This document shows positions 1 to 12,813 of a stretch of DNA of 64,000 bases, piece after piece. This DNA comes from Bursaphelenchus xylophilus (taxonomy: Eukaryota > Nematoda > Chromadorea > Rhabditida > Aphelenchoididae). The notes under the pieces are model-generated. The model saw only the letters and a program-made list of their open reading frames with translations, was not told the origin of the DNA and did no database searches. The position numbers were made by a program, and so were the translations under genes. Within the stretch, counting starts at the first letter, position 1. Each line of letters starts with the position of its first letter. The DNA lies in NCBI GenBank assembly GCA_904066235.2, contig CAJFCV020000004.1:372001-436000 (forward strand). Direction: 5' to 3'.

Positions 1-640
1 GAAATTTGGAAAAAATAAAATGCTTGGGAGTTGAGATATCAGCGATATTGTACTTGGTCATTGGGTTGTCGGTGGTGCAGAAAAAAAGATGTCTTAACGG
101 ATGTTTATGATCGTGAAGTACGGAAGTTTGAACGCGATTATATTAGAAAAGGACCAGAGAGATTATATTGAAAATTGGAGAGTAATTTATTAATTACAGT
201 GGGCAACCTGATCCAGTGGCAAAAAAGTACCATTTTGCATCCGGGAAGTATCAAAAATGTGGCAAAATGCCTCCCTCTCCAAGTGAAAAAAACTCCGATT
301 TTAAAAGCGCGCCCGCTCTTTTTGTGAGGAAGTCCTTCAAAACGAAGTTTTTTCACTTGGAGAGGGAAGCATTTTGCCACATTCTGATGCTTACCGGATG
401 CAAAATAGTACGTTTTTTGCGACTGGATGTGGTCCGTCAGTGTAATTAATAAATTGCGCTTCAATTTTCAATATAATCTCTCTGGTCCTTTTCTAATATA
501 ATCGCGTTCAAACTTCCGTACCTCACGATCCCAAACATCCGTTAAGACATCCTTTTTTCTGCACCACCGACAACCCGATGACCAAGTACAATATTGCTGA
601 TATCTCAGCTCCCAAGCATTTAATTTTTTCCTAATTTTCA
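1..640. repeat. Compound inverted repeat with a TA-flanked MITE in its loop
   Basis: Arms at about 1-190 and 450-640 are reverse complements of each other. Both carry the tract with CACCACCGACAACCC or its complement. The loop, 197-442, is a copy of the palindromic CAGTG-ended MITE seen about a dozen times in the window. The whole structure probably lies in the next POLE intron, since no POLE exon is seen between 1 and 1005. Bases 650-1000 look intronic and show nothing else recognisable. Confidence 0.8.
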
Positions 641-1005
641 ACACAATTTCTACAGCCCTCCCAGGCTATGGTAACTGTTACATAATCCTTTTTAAAAATC
701 AGTAAAACACCATTTTATCTGAATTTCCAACATATAGGTGGTCAAGTATAATATCCCAAATATCTCAGCTCAACATAAACTTATTCTTCTCACATTTTTA
801 GGGTCAAATCTTCGACCCTTTTGCGTAATAAAAGCAATCATTTTTCAATCCCCAGCCTTCTTAAAACATCAACAAAAAACTTGTGTTTCATCAGATAGTC
901 ATGTACAATATCCTCAATATCTGATATCTCAGCAACCCCACATTTATCAAACTTCCAGCACAGAAGCTTCAAGCCTCATCCTTTACAACAAAAATAAATT
1001 CTCAC

Positions 1006-4000
1006 CTCCACCAATCTCTTGGCGGTTGTAATCGAGGTCGATTTTTGGGCTCCATAGTCCTCCAACTTTCTGCTCATGGACCGATTCTCGGCGATCAATT
1101 CGAACAACTGTCCATCCGTGAGAGCTTCACCTTTCGACTCGAGGATGTCGATCCAATAGTCGGCCTCTTGCGCTACATTTGCGTAGATTTCTTGGAGTGT
1201 GGTGCCTTTTAAAAAGGTTTTGAAAATGGTCGTCTGGAACTGCTTGATGATTCCCAATTCGCCGCGTCTTTTCACTTCGAATCCTTTCAGTTCGGCTAGG
1301 GACTCGTCGAAATTGAACACTGCGTATCTCTTCTTCAATTTCTTTCCCTCTTCCGTGGAGGCCGGCAGAATCATCGCCAAATATGGGCCGTCGACTTCGA
1401 AGAAGATCGAATTTTCACTTTTAATTTCGAAACTTCCGTCCGGCTGAAGGACATGGTACTGATCGTTGGTGAATTTTTGTTGGACCAGGGCGTTCAGCAT
1501 GGCTCCGGGATATGAAACCGTCAACTGAAAAGTTTTAAATTAAAAAAAGATCCAAAATGTTCAAAAAATCTCGATTTTTAGCTAAATGCCCTAAGGGGAT
1601 GTAGTCCAGAATCGCTCAAAAGACTTGTTCTGGCCTCTGGATGCTTCTTGTGATCAAAAATAGTCGTTTTCAAGTCGAAAAAAAAATTAATTTTAGTGAA
1701 ATTTCAAGAAAAAAATCTCAATTTCAGCTAAATCCCCCCAGGCAATAAACTTCCAACTAATAAAAAATGGTTTTTACTGTCTCTGGATGACAAAATTATA
1801 TCTTTTTATTTACCACTCAAAAAAAATTTTGACTTCAGCCAATGTCAAAAAAACCTCCATCTTAAGCTAAATGCCCTTAGGCGTTAAATCTCAAAACTCG
1901 CCCAAAAATTTCACAAGGTCTCTAGATGCTACTAATTATCAAATCTTTTCATTTTAACGCTTTTCCAAGACTTTATTATATTATCCATGGCATTTCCTAC
2001 CTTCTTCCCCGACTTCGTTTTGAACGAAAAATTTTCCGGGAAACTCGACGGGATAAGGCACCAAATTCCGTCTGTGTCCAATTCCAACGGTCGGCCGATG
2101 CGTTCGATCAATTTGCGAGCTTCGGTGATGATCTGAACTCCGGTGTAGCAGACGATGCCGGCCATCTCCATGGAAAACCAGCGTGAGCCCTTGCGCATCA
2201 CGTACCCGTAGAACGAGTTCAAAATACATTTGTGGGCCAGTTGGAGGGATTCGAAGAGGACGACACGGGCTTGCGCCGCCTTCTGGCCGGCCACATCTTT
2301 TTCGTCGAGGGCGGAGAGCTGGTTTTTCGCTTTCTGCAGGAAAATCACGATTTTTAGGATGAAAACACTCAAAACTCGTGGTTAAAATCAACTTCAATTC
2401 ACGAATTCTTCTATTCCAAGTCTTTATAAACCCCAATCTCCCACTATGTCCGACTTTTTCAACCTAAAATCCACAAAAATTTTCTTTACCCACCTTTTTC
2501 GCCTAAAACAATATAAATTTTGTCAAAAATAGATCCCAACCAACCTAAAATCCATAAAATCTCCCCTCAAACAACTCAAAAATAACTCTCCACTCCTCAA
2601 TTCACAATATTCTCACCTTCAACATGGCTTTGTAATCGTATCTTCGATCGCGGAACGCCCTTACAGTATCCACGTAGAACGAATTCTCTCTTTGGCAAAT
2701 TCGAGTGGTCCGTTTCTCCTCTCTGGCCGTGTGAATTTTGCCATGCGCTCGTCGACAGTATTCTAAACAATGGCAGTGAAAATTACAATCAAAATTTGCT
2801 ACCTTCAATCCTCTTCTTTTCGATGGCTTGTCGTTGATCTTTTGGCAAACTGTAGAAGGGAACTTGGGTTTTGCCGAACCTCTCCTGTTCCAGTTGCATG
2901 ATAAGGCCTTCGTACTCGCCTTTGGTGGCGGTGACTCAAAACAAAGGCGATTAAAATGGAAAAAATCAAAAAAAAATCAAATTTTTGCGAAAAATGGCAC
3001 AATTGAAAAAAAGTGTCAAAAAGTATCAAAAAAATCACTCAATTTTTTTCAAATTTCGCATACATTCTCTCGATTGCTCACTTATTAATCCCTAAAAATT
3101 TCAGTTCACGCTTCACAACAGCAGCCGAGATATTCATCAATCTTCGAGAGAGAGTGCGCAAAAAGAGGAGGTCGGTCAGAGAAAAAACGTTTTTCCGCTG
3201 TAACTGCGCGAATTTCGTTTGGAAAAAATTGATCTTTTGGATATATCATCCACTGCCCATCTATAATCAACTCTAAAATTTTCAGACCAAAAATCAAAAA
3301 AAAAATTTTTTTAATTTTGACCAAAAAATCTCGATGATTACTCAAAATCGTGGACTAAAATCCCCCAGAATGGCTCTAAATACCCTCTCCTACATATACA
3401 ACAAGTTTTAAAAAAATTCAAAACTTTTGCGGTACCAAATTATACCAACTTACTCAGATCTCCCCTCCAAACCCATTCCATTTCCCGTTTACACTTGGCC
3501 TCAGGCGTGTTATAGATGCAAGACATGCATTCCGAGTCCGTTACCACGGCCGGGGGTTGAAGACGATTGGTCAAGATGATATTCGGATACATTGCGCCCA
3601 CATCCAGATGATAAATTTTCGGGGGTTCGTATCGGTTGGGGTGTTGGATTAGGTGGTCGATCACGTCTTTCACACTGTCGCAGACCTCCTCAAAGTTTGT
3701 CACCTCTTCTAGGGGCACTCCCAGCTCTCCAACGACCGCGTGGCGCATTGTGGCCTCCACTTCGGACTAAAATATGGCCAAAATTAGGGAAATTGACTAA
3801 AATAAGGTCAATTTTTGGGAAATTGAACCAAAAAATATAATTTTTTTAAAAATCTTAATTATTAATTGGTTTAATTCTTCTTATAAAAGGGTCTCCCTGC
3901 TTTTTTTAACCAAAAATTTGCTTCAAAACGGCTTTTATACATCAAAAAAGCAGTAAAATATCAAGTGTAATATCGGACCAAAAAAGCCAAAATTTCAAAT

Positions 4001-7000
4001 CTTTCCATCAAAAATCCGCATTCTTCTCAATTAAAAATAATCAATATAACATTTAAAATCCATATTTCCCATCTAAAATGCGTTTATCCATCAAAATACA
4101 CAAAAATTTATCAAGTGTAATATTTTAACCCCAAAAAATTTAAAAATCCCAAATCTTTTAACCCAAATCCTCTCAAATCTCACCTTGAGCTGTTCTAGGA
4201 CCTCTACATCAATCCTAAACTTGCAATCAATGTCAGCTTTGAACACGCCCGACTCCAGGGCTTCAACTTTGGCGCCCACATAGGTCTCTGAGTTCATTAA
4301 AAACCCGTCTGGGGTCATGGGATGGTCTTTGGCGACCTGCTTGTTGGGGAAAACAATGTTGTTGTGGAAGGCTTCGACCATCAACAGTGCTTCACACAGA
4401 GTGCCCGATCCTTTTCGGAGCACGTCGTCCGGCCCGAGGGGGATGATGGTGCACAAAGCGAACACAAAAGGATGCACATATTTCATGTACAAGTAGTAGG
4501 TGGCGACCGCGTCCGATACGGAGTAATTCGCCATCTTCTGCGGCTCATCCAACGCCATCTGGACCATCATTTCGGGGTCCACTTCGTCCGGGTCGTACCT
4601 CAATTTCGCGCGAGCCGCAGCCTTCAGATTTTGCGAGCCCATGGGTAGGTAGGAATCGCGTTTCACCCACCGAAACGCGTCCATGTGAACGACGGCGGCG
4701 TGCTTGTATTCGTCTTGGTCGTCTTTGTAGAACCCAAGGTCGGCCAAGTGCAGGCCGTGGAATTCGGCGCGCTTGTCCACAAACGGCCTAAATCAATGTA
4801 AAAAGATTTAGGCCCTCCGGATTTGGACGGTTGGGGAAACCGAAAAGTATTATTTTCCTTCGATGCAAATGTCGAAATTAGGATAATCGAGGGTGCCGAT
4901 TTCGAAAATGACATTCATTTTTTTGATAGTTACTTTTTTCCGTAAGTAGTATTGTAAAACAGTAATTTTTTGAATTTTTTTCATAAATACTCGATTTAGG
5001 GGTTTTCGATGGTGCTGATGTCCAAAATCATGTTAACTTTTCCTCTAGTACTATATAGTACTATCTGATACTATGCAGTAAGAGGTGAAAATTTTTCTTT
5101 TGACGTTAGTGGTGTTGTTCTGATGCTTATTACTGCTATTTTCACCTCGTACTATATAAGTATGAGGTAGTATTCAATAGCACCAAGTCTTTAAAACGTT
5201 TTTTAAAGAGTACTAAGCATAAAAACAACACCATTAACGTCAAAAGCCATATTTTCACCTCGTACTGCATAGTATCAGATAGTACTATATAGTACTAGAG
5301 GAAAAGTTAACATTTTCAAAATCAGTACCTTCGAAAACCCCCAAATCGAGTATTTATAAAAAAAAATCAAAAAATTAGTACTTTACAGTACTACTTAAGG
5401 AAAAAAGTAACAATCAAAAAAATGAATGTCATTTTCGATATCACCACCCTCGATTATCCTAATTTCGGCAATTGCATCGAAGAAAAATAATACTTTTCGG
5501 TTTCCCCAATCGTCTTTTTCTCCAATCCCAGTTCCAAAGTTGCAAACTCAAGACTTTTTCCGCCTACCAATCAAAAAAATCGCCGTTATAGGTCACCATA
5601 ACCGAGGGTTTGGCCTTCAAGAGATGATCAAAGAACTTTTGGATAGTCGCTTTCTCATTGGCCATGTTATAAACAGTAAATTCCCCTGGGAATTCGGGTT
5701 TCGGAGTGTATTCAAAGTTGTCAATATCGGCGGAAACGCATTCCCGATTAATGATTAGATAGCCAAGACCATTAATCATGTAGGAAATCATCATTATCTA
5801 AAAAAAAATGGGATCAAAAATTTTAAAAATATCAATTTTTGCAAATTTTTTGATATTCTTAAAATAAAATGTCATTCTTAGACTGTAAAAACAACTGAAA
5901 TCGAATCTAGATGTCAGACGGAGGAATAAAACGTCAAAAGAATGACAAAAAACATCAAAAATTTTCGATTGTAAGCCAAAAATCATCGAAATAGACCTAA
6001 AATAATATAAAAATATCAAAAAATTTGGCTTGCCTGATCCACCTCAGCGTCTGGAAACTTCAACGGGGCTTTTGTGGTCTCAATATCATATGCGCAAACC
6101 ACTGGCTCAATTGGTTCAACCCTGTCCGTGTTTCTGACAATCGACGGCTTCTGGGTCTCCGGATTCAAACATTGCACCGTATACCACAATCCAGCAAAGA
6201 TTTTATTGTCCACACACACTCTCATATGATAAGGGAGATCATACTCTCGGATATCAATAATATAGTCGATGAGATCTCGATCTTCCCTGTTTGAAGTCCC
6301 AAAATGTCTGAAAAAGTGATGGATAACATCGAAAATGTCGAAAATAATAGATCAGCAGTAAAAATAAAAGTCCACTTACTTTTGAAGAAGTGTCGTATAC
6401 TCAGTCGTGCTTTTCAACTTCTCCTTGTTCTTCAATATCGTCCGCAACAAGGCCTGTTTGAACTTTTGGTGCTCCACCTCACTGGGGAAACTAACTTTCA
6501 AATATTTGGTCTTCAGACCGGCCAGATGATTGTTCTAAAAGTTGAAAAAAATCAAATAAGACAGAAAGCAACTTACCAGATCCAAATTCACCTTCTCTAT
6601 ATGCTCCACCCAACAAAAATCGTAAACTTTAGTCAAATGAGAGGCTAAAATAATGTCAAAGCCCTCAACAGTTTCCAAGAGAAGATACGGAAAGTATGGA
6701 TATGCGACTTTGAACCGACTGCCATCTTCTCGAAGGAAATAAAAGTCGACCGCGGCGACCAGACGATTGTGCTGATCATCCAACACCTCGGACTAAAAAC
6801 AAAAATAAAATAAGGGGAAGGACTTACAGGCTGGAAATTAACCAACCAGGCATCTCGTAATTCCGAATCGTTGATCTTCACATACCCAAATTTGGAGTCA
6901 ATCGCATCCCGACGTCGAATCTTCTCGAGCCTTTCTTTGTAATTCAACGAGCTAAAATAAGGTCGGAAATGATGGTAACGCAACAAGAACGATGTAAAAT

Positions 7001-7074
7001 TTATTGTAAAAGATATGAACATACGTCGAGACAGATTTTGCGACCAGATCGTCCTTTTCCGGGCCGTCCTCCAT
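1006..7074 (-). CDS. pole-1: DNA polymerase epsilon catalytic subunit, N-terminal half (partial at left edge)
   Basis: Leading-strand replicative polymerase with proofreading exonuclease, acting in the nucleus. Twelve exons join in frame (7025-7074, 6828-6951, 6577-6792, 6380-6534, 6034-6307, 5568-5797, 4184-4787, 3454-3766, 2803-2934, 2617-2762, 2001-2333, 1006-1524) to give about 1032 residues, a little under half the usual family length. The C-terminal half lies off the left edge. Seen in the translation: exonuclease motif I DIETT (about residue 256), Exo [11 protein letters not shown] (about 342-350), Exo [14 protein letters not shown], polymerase motif [10 protein letters not shown] (D606), motif B region FYGYVMRKG, and motif C LDTDG (D834/D836). 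CMSC...C in exon 8 and a further Cys in exon 10 fit the iron-sulfur ligands typical of this subunit. The start at 7074 follows a TTTAG acceptor-like site. The intron after exon 5 begins with GC rather than GT. The intron after exon 6 holds a long palindrome. Confidence 0.95.
1525..2000. repeat. Degenerate tandem repeat in a POLE intron
   Basis: This 476-bp intron holds roughly three diverged copies of a unit marked by AGCTAAATGCCCTWAGG-like sequence (near 1580, 1728 and 1865), each followed by text on a theme of 'CTCAAAA...GTCTCTGGATG'. It shows no coding potential. Confidence 0.5.
4833..5510. repeat. Long near-palindrome in POLE intron 6
   Basis: The halves 4833-5165 and 5185-5510 are reverse complements with few mismatches. 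Both contain TAGTACTATATAGTACTA-like sequence near the middle of each arm. The structure fills most of the 780-bp intron between exons 6 and 7 and could form a hairpin of about 330 bp. No open reading frame of note is present, so a non-autonomous fold-back element is the simplest reading. Confidence 0.8.
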
Positions 7075-7434
7075 GTTCGAATATCTAAAGTAATATAACC
7101 TGATATAAAAAAATTTCTAAAAGCCGGAAAGGACGGGAAAATGACAAATGTAACTCTCATCATGCCTAGATGTTACATTTACATCAACTTTCTTCTCGCG
7201 AAATTAAAAAAAATTTTTTTTTATTTTTTTTTCGAAGAAATAATTTCCCGCGCTTGGGGCGCAGCTCGCAAATTGAAAAACTGCAGAGTGCGAACTGCGC
7301 AGATGACTACTTTCGCCATTTTCATGGATTTGATTGTGGATTCTGTACTGTTATGTATTCAAAAGATCAATTTGCAATTCAATGAGTTCAAATTTTATTA
7401 TACTGTACATCACTGGTGTAATATAACGAAAGTC

Positions 7435-8328
7435 CTAAGCTGGTCGCGAAACCATGTGTCCGAAGAAGATGATTATCAACCCCATAACAATCATTTTCCA
7501 AGTGTCTTTCCCATCCAGCCGTTTGCGCGCCAACTCATCTCTGGCCATTTGTTCAAAGGTCGGAATTGGAAACGGCCTCTTCAACTTATCCATCTCGATT
7601 TCTCTACGAATCCGAAGCTCTTCGGCATCCCGGGCCTTTGCCTGAGCATCGTTATAGGTCTGGAAGAAAGAGTGTTAGCCTCCCTAAATCTCAAGAAACA
7701 AAAAATATATTGACTTACCTTATAATCAGGTGGGATATCGTCGAAATCGAGCCGGGATTTAAACTTCCTATTCCCAAACTTCTTGAAAAACTCATCCGGA
7801 TCATTAAACTCCTCTCTGTTCTGTCTAAAAACAAAAAAACACCATCAAAAGTTTCACTTTCACTTACCTCGAAGCAAATTCCCGAAATTGCCTATCAAAA
7901 TCTCGAAATTCCGCCGATGATTGATGGAAATTACCCCGCCTTCGGCGCGCTTCTGAATGATCATAAGGATTGGCTCGTGTTCTACGTGGTTGACCAAAAT
8001 TTCGGTCGTATTCCTTCCGTTTCGTCTCGTTCCCAAGGATTTCATACGCAGCTGCTACCTAAAATAAGGTAGGATCAAAGGAATCTCTAAAATTTAGAAA
8101 AAGAGGAAATAAAAATTGAAATACCTTCTGAAACTGCTCTGCTGCCTTGTCCTTGTCGTCCGGGTTCAGATCTGGATGGTACTGCTTGGAGAGTTCGTAG
8201 AAAGCGGACTTGATCTCGGCTGAAGTGGCGGTGGCTTTCACACCCAACGCCTCATAATGGTTGACGGGCCGGTTGGACATCGGTCTTCTGACGACGTGAA
8301 ACGCATGTATCCGACATTTCAGAAGCAT
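7435..8328 (-). CDS. Tail-anchored DnaJ/Hsp40 protein, DNAJC4-like
   Basis: Co-chaperone that would stimulate Hsp70 ATPase at a membrane surface. Four exons (8125-8328, 7868-8058, 7719-7824, 7435-7659) give 241 residues. The J domain is at about residues 20-90, with the HPD tripeptide in KQYHPDLNPDD. A charged, Arg-rich middle follows, then a single C-terminal hydrophobic segment (about residues 222-238, MIVMGLIIIFFGHMV) and a very short tail, which suggests a tail anchor. Length and layout match animal DNAJC4, but I am not sure of that subfamily. The start at 8328 was chosen because the preceding short basic segment could be a mitochondrial presequence. A second ATG 16 codons in (MSNRPVNHYEALGV) is a plausible alternative. 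The gene is upstream of POLE on the same strand, with about 360 bp between its stop and the POLE start. Confidence 0.8.
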
Positions 8329-8614
8329 ACTACATCTCAATACACCCCAAAAATCAGAAAATGTTTGTGAAAAAAAACCGCAGCTCGCCGAACAACTAAT
8401 AAATATTCCTGCAGGCTGCGGATTTCGAATTTCGCGGGGTTTTGCTCTTCGCTCGATGGGTTGAAACATCATGCCACTAGATATTATTCTTCCCCAAAAA
8501 TTTTGTTCTGGTATTTCTGATTGTTTTACATTGTTTTTTCTAGAGTTTTATGTGTTTTTATCTCTTTTATAATTCTGATGTCATGTATAACATAAATTGC
8601 TTTTAGAATCAAAT

Positions 8615-10325
8615 ATGGGAAAGCGAAAACACATCAAATCCGGAGCAGGAGACTTGATCAAAGCTCCCGGTGGTCTGGCCGATCAAATTGAGGTCAACAC
8701 GTTTGCTCAATCAAGAGGAAAGCCGAGAGGAATCTTGAAGAAGACAAAGCAAGATGGTGAAGTAAGTTTCTGGTGTTTTCTCTTTCGTTTTTAGGGATTC
8801 TTTTGATTATCTTCTTGTAGTTTGTTCCGGATGTTCTCAGCAGTAAGATCCTGCGCGAGGCATCAAAACAATTGGCTGCTGAAGAGCCTCAGAATGTCAC
8901 CAAGGTTGAGCCGAAGGTCTTGATGGCAAAAGACGTCTTGTAAGTCGAATATTCCCAATTGAATCTTCTGATTTTAGTTCTCAACTTCGCACAAGTTCCA
9001 AGAGAAAGGACTCCGAGGATTCATCGGAAGAAGAGGATGTTCTGGATGATGATGAGTTCCCGGCTTTAGCTTCAAGGTATGTGTAATATAATTCATTTGA
9101 TATTTCGTCGTTTAGTGCTCCACAGGATCTCCCTGAGTTCCTACATGGGGAAGACAAAGCAGCAAGTGACTTCGCCACCTCCGTTCTTCATTCCGTCAAC
9201 TTTAAGAAGCAACAATTTGAGAAGAACTTCAGCACTCAAGGAGCAGATCCGACCGCTGGTTTATCCGAAAATGTTGTCAAGATGTATCAAGAAATTGGCC
9301 AATACATGCATTACTATCGATCAGGGAAGATTCCCAAAGCTTTTAAATCCATCCCTGCACTAAAAAACTGGGAGCAGATTTTGGAGTAAGCGGTTTTCAG
9401 TTTTCATAAATTTTTGTCATGAATAATATAATTTTGGTGATATTTTCAGAATAACCCAGCCGGATAAGTACACAGCGGCTGCTATGCTACATGCAACGCG
9501 ACTTTTTGCTGCCGTCGCTTCACCAAAGGCTTGTGAACGGTAAGAATTTGAGATTTTTCCATCTACTTGCCATGGATAATATAAAAAGCTGTCTAATTTT
9601 GTGATTTTTCAGTTTTTACCGTTACTACCTGCTCCCACGTGTCCTTGATGACATTATGGAGTATCGCAAATTGAATGTGCATCTGTATACTGCTGTGAAG
9701 AAATCGATTTATAAGCCCACCTCGTTTGTGAAAGGACTTTTGTTGCCCATCTGCGAGCCAGATATGGTCTCAATGAATGTGGCGCATGTTGTGAAGGCTG
9801 TGATCCAATCCACTTCACTTCCCGTCTTCCACGCCGCCACTGCCATCATCAAACTGGCTCAACAACGACCCACCAGCTCCCCAGTGTCGTATATCTTGAC
9901 AGGATTCATTCAGAAAAGATACACATTGCCGTCGTTGTGCATCGACAGCCTCCTCGATTACTTCTGCTCATATGAAGATAAGGACGAACGAATGCCCTTG
10001 TCTCTACATTCAGCCATCCATGAATTTGTGAAGACCTACAAGTTGGAGCTGGATACACAGCAAAAACAACGGTTATTGAATGCGTTGAATGTAAGTTGAC
10101 TTTGTTTTTAGTTTTTTTTTCGGTTTTTAGGACAGGTTATGCGGCATAAAAATGGATTTATCCCAAAATTTCCGACAATTTTTATATTGTACATGATGTT
10201 GATATATAAAAAATTTGCCAAATCCATGAAATTTTCAGGAATATGGCAACAAAATGGCCCGCAAAGACACTATCAACCTGCTAAATGAAGTCATGCCAGA
10301 AGATGTGGAAATGGAAGATGCTTGA
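8615..10325 (+). CDS. byn-1: Bystin, 40S ribosome biogenesis factor
   Basis: Nucleolar protein needed for late maturation of the small ribosomal subunit (ENP1 family). Seven exons (8615-8761, 8821-8939, 8978-9076, 9116-9385, 9450-9539, 9613-10090, 10239-10325) join in frame to 429 residues, close to the usual bystin length. The N-terminus is basic (MGKRKHIKSG) and is followed by an acidic stretch (DSSEEEDVLDDDEFPAL). The conserved helical bystin domain then runs to the C-terminus, with PRVLDDIMEYRKLNVHLY and KGLLLPICE as recognisable blocks. A TTTTAG site 9 bases before the ATG could accept a spliced leader. Three introns contain a TAATATAA motif shared with neighbouring genes. The 3' end converges on SPCS3, with about 250 bp between the two stops. 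Confidence 0.93.
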
Positions 10326-10574
10326 AGAGGGACTTTGATGTTTACCAATATTGTTCTTGTTATACTGTTTTTTGTTATAAATTACAAGATTTTTTTCTGA
10401 TAATCATTTTTAAAATGGAGTTGAAGGTTTTCGGGACCTTTATCATTGATATTTCGATGGAAAACAGAAGTCAGTGTCGAAGAAAAAACCTCATTTATTC
10501 ACTACCACTAAAACCAGCTAAGAAGATGATTACAATATAAAACAACCAAATAAATTAGAAGAGAACCCGATAAA

Positions 10575-11415
10575 TTACCACTTGTAAGTATCTGGGAACA
10601 CGACCGACTTGACGCCCTCTCCTTGGACGTTCCGCATCCACCCGGCGTTCGGGACGACAGTCCAGTGCAAGGAAAAGGTGACGTTTTTATTGCGGAGATT
10701 GAGGCCGTCGTCTTGGAAGTAGTAGTAGGGCTTGATACGTTCCTCATTCAGGACATTATTGCCAAAACGGAAGAAATATTTGTCCCAGAGGACGATCTGA
10801 TTGGTCGGCTGGAAGGAATCATATTAGACTAGGTGAAAATTTGATGATATATAGCGAAAATTGGCAGTATAAAGGTCTAAAAACCCGTAATTTGGCATGT
10901 TATACATTGTAAAACCTATTTCGAGCGATTTTACAAAGAATCGCGGTCAAAAATTTGAAAAAATTACACTGCCCATCTAGTGCAATATAAAATTTCTCAG
11001 ATTACTCCATTGTCGGCCCTAAACTCCAAAAAACATTCAAAACCTTACCCTTTCTTCTGTCTCATAATCTGCTTGTAGCCATGCGTAGATTTGTTTGACA
11101 TTCCAATTAAAAACGGGCGTCAGATCAGCTGACATGGAGAAGGTCGCCGAAGCCAGATCACTCCTCCCGTTCAAGGATGCATAATCGTGAACTGGCTTTC
11201 TAAAGGTTTCTTGGTCAATATTGTTCGACTAAAAGACCTAAAAACAGAGAAAAACAATAAAAATTTACTTACAATCTGATATTTTCCACTTCCAGTTGAA
11301 CCGGGACTGTGTAATTGACGAATAAGGTCTGTAGAAAAACGAGAAAAGTTGCGGCGGCCAAAACACTGCACATAAATGCGAACAGCCCGTTGAGACGGCT
11401 GAGGAATGAATGCAT
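10575..11415 (-). CDS. spcs-3: Signal peptidase complex subunit 3
   Basis: Accessory subunit of the ER signal peptidase: a single-pass protein with a lumenal domain. Three exons (11273-11415, 11049-11199, 10575-10808) give 175 residues, near the roughly 180 usual for the family. The N-terminal MHSFLSRLNGLFAF leads into a membrane segment at about residues 11-32. The lumenal part has WNVKQIYAWL, QIVLWDKYFF and LHWTVVPNAG, which are hallmark blocks. The exon 2 acceptor was decided by frame: the two obvious TTTTAG sites near 11230-11250 lead to an early stop. The CCTTTAG ending at 11200 restores IRLKPVHDYASLNGRSD, which aligns with the family. Confidence 0.92.
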
Positions 11416-11629
11416 CTTACTGAAAATCGAACTTTTTTGGCTACTACAACATAAATGGCTACTACAATATAAAAAACGTGCTCTATCTCAAAACTTTTTC
11501 AATTTCCGCCAAATTCATTAGTCAAACAATTAATGGACATCCATTTGCTTTAATATTGTGCATGGTTTATACATTTTATTCGGATTTTATGCTTAGAAGA
11601 TCATGTTTTTAGTTCAAGTGATACGTAAA

Positions 11630-12813
11630 TTAATTTAGTCGATGAATTTTGTCCATGTCGCGGAGTTTGTCGAGGTCTCCGAGGTTCTGCCACCAAGAGT
11701 TGAGCCAATTGAACTGGTTGAAGAGGGCAAACCAGGGGGAAAACCGTTTTGCTAAAGAGAAAATCAAATTAATTTAGTGATGATACATACTTTTAATCAT
11801 GGAGTCCAGTTTCTGTGGGTCGACCAGCATGAAATCGGCTACTTCTTCGGGATTTGGATGGATGAGGGCGGGGTCGAAGTTCGTTACAACCAGCGCGTAA
11901 TCGAGCTCGTGTTCCAGCCATTCGGAATCTGATGACGCTTTGTACAAGAACCTAAAATAACATGGTTAATACCGTAATATTCCAAAATTTGTTAATAGAA
12001 ATTAGAAAATTAGACTACTTTCTATACGAAAACACTTTTTTTGGCACTTTACATCTCACTGGGCTTATAATTCTGACCAGTTTTATATTAACCATGCCTT
12101 AAACAAGAATCGAGACAAAAACAGATAAAGCAAACGCGAATTTGGATCGAATGTCCTTTAAATAGAACAATCAGCTCAAATTATATCTATTCCATGGAAA
12201 AGTAGACCATTGAAGTCATTTTCAAACTTTCTCTACCCTATTCCTTCCATCGACATCATTACCTAAAACAACAAAAAGAAAAGTCAAAAATCCTACCTTC
12301 CCATAACATTCATTCTGTCCAATTCTAACCCCTGAATGCCCATTTCATGCTCCAACTTTCTCTGAGCAGCCCGACGTACTCCAATCGAGTTATTCGAGGT
12401 GTCCATCTCATCTTCCACAAACAATGGATGACTGCAACAACTGTTGGTCCACACGGATGGAAACGTGACCTTCGATGCGGATCTTTTTTGTAGAATCAGT
12501 TTCTGGTCTGGAGTGAACAAAAACACACTAAATGCCCGATGTAAGGCGGCGGTTGAGACATGATGGCAGTCTCCTTTGGAGGCATGACCAATTGGATTAT
12601 CATATTCATCGACCAGTATGCACTGATCATTCAGAAGATAGGCAGCTTGAATCGAATCACACTCCTTCAGCTGACTTTGTGCGCCTTTCATGACCTTTTT
12701 GTCGGTATGCAGTGCGGCAACACCTTTATACCTAAATTGATATAAAAACTAATCGCAAAACAAGAAACTCACCTTGGTAATAGCAGAGCGCGTCGTAGAA
12801 GAACCGAGTTCAT
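11630..12813 (-). CDS. Isopentenyl-diphosphate delta-isomerase, type I
   Basis: Interconverts IPP and DMAPP in isoprenoid synthesis. Four exons (12773-12813, 12297-12731, 11791-11951, 11630-11751) give 252 residues. The Nudix-fold landmarks are visible: WTNSCCSHPL carries the active-site Cys, RAAQRKLEHEMGI is the Nudix-like helix, and EHELDY carries the acidic catalytic residue. The C-terminal block SPWFALFNQFNWLNSWW resembles the family's conserved end. The first exon encodes an Arg/Leu-rich leader (MNSVLLRRALLLPR), so import into mitochondria or peroxisomes is possible. Skipping it to start at MKGAQSQ would give a cytosolic form. AATAAA occurs about 50 bases past the stop on the minus strand. 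Confidence 0.92.

Noticed and set aside
7074..8328. DnaJ-POLE operon
   Set aside because: Same strand with a 360-bp gap and an acceptor-like site before POLE, but no U-rich intercistronic signal that I can point to. Left undecided rather than claimed.
11220..11250. First two TTTTAG acceptors for SPCS3 exon 2
   Set aside because: Both put the exon in a frame with an early stop. The acceptor ending at 11200 restores the conserved protein.
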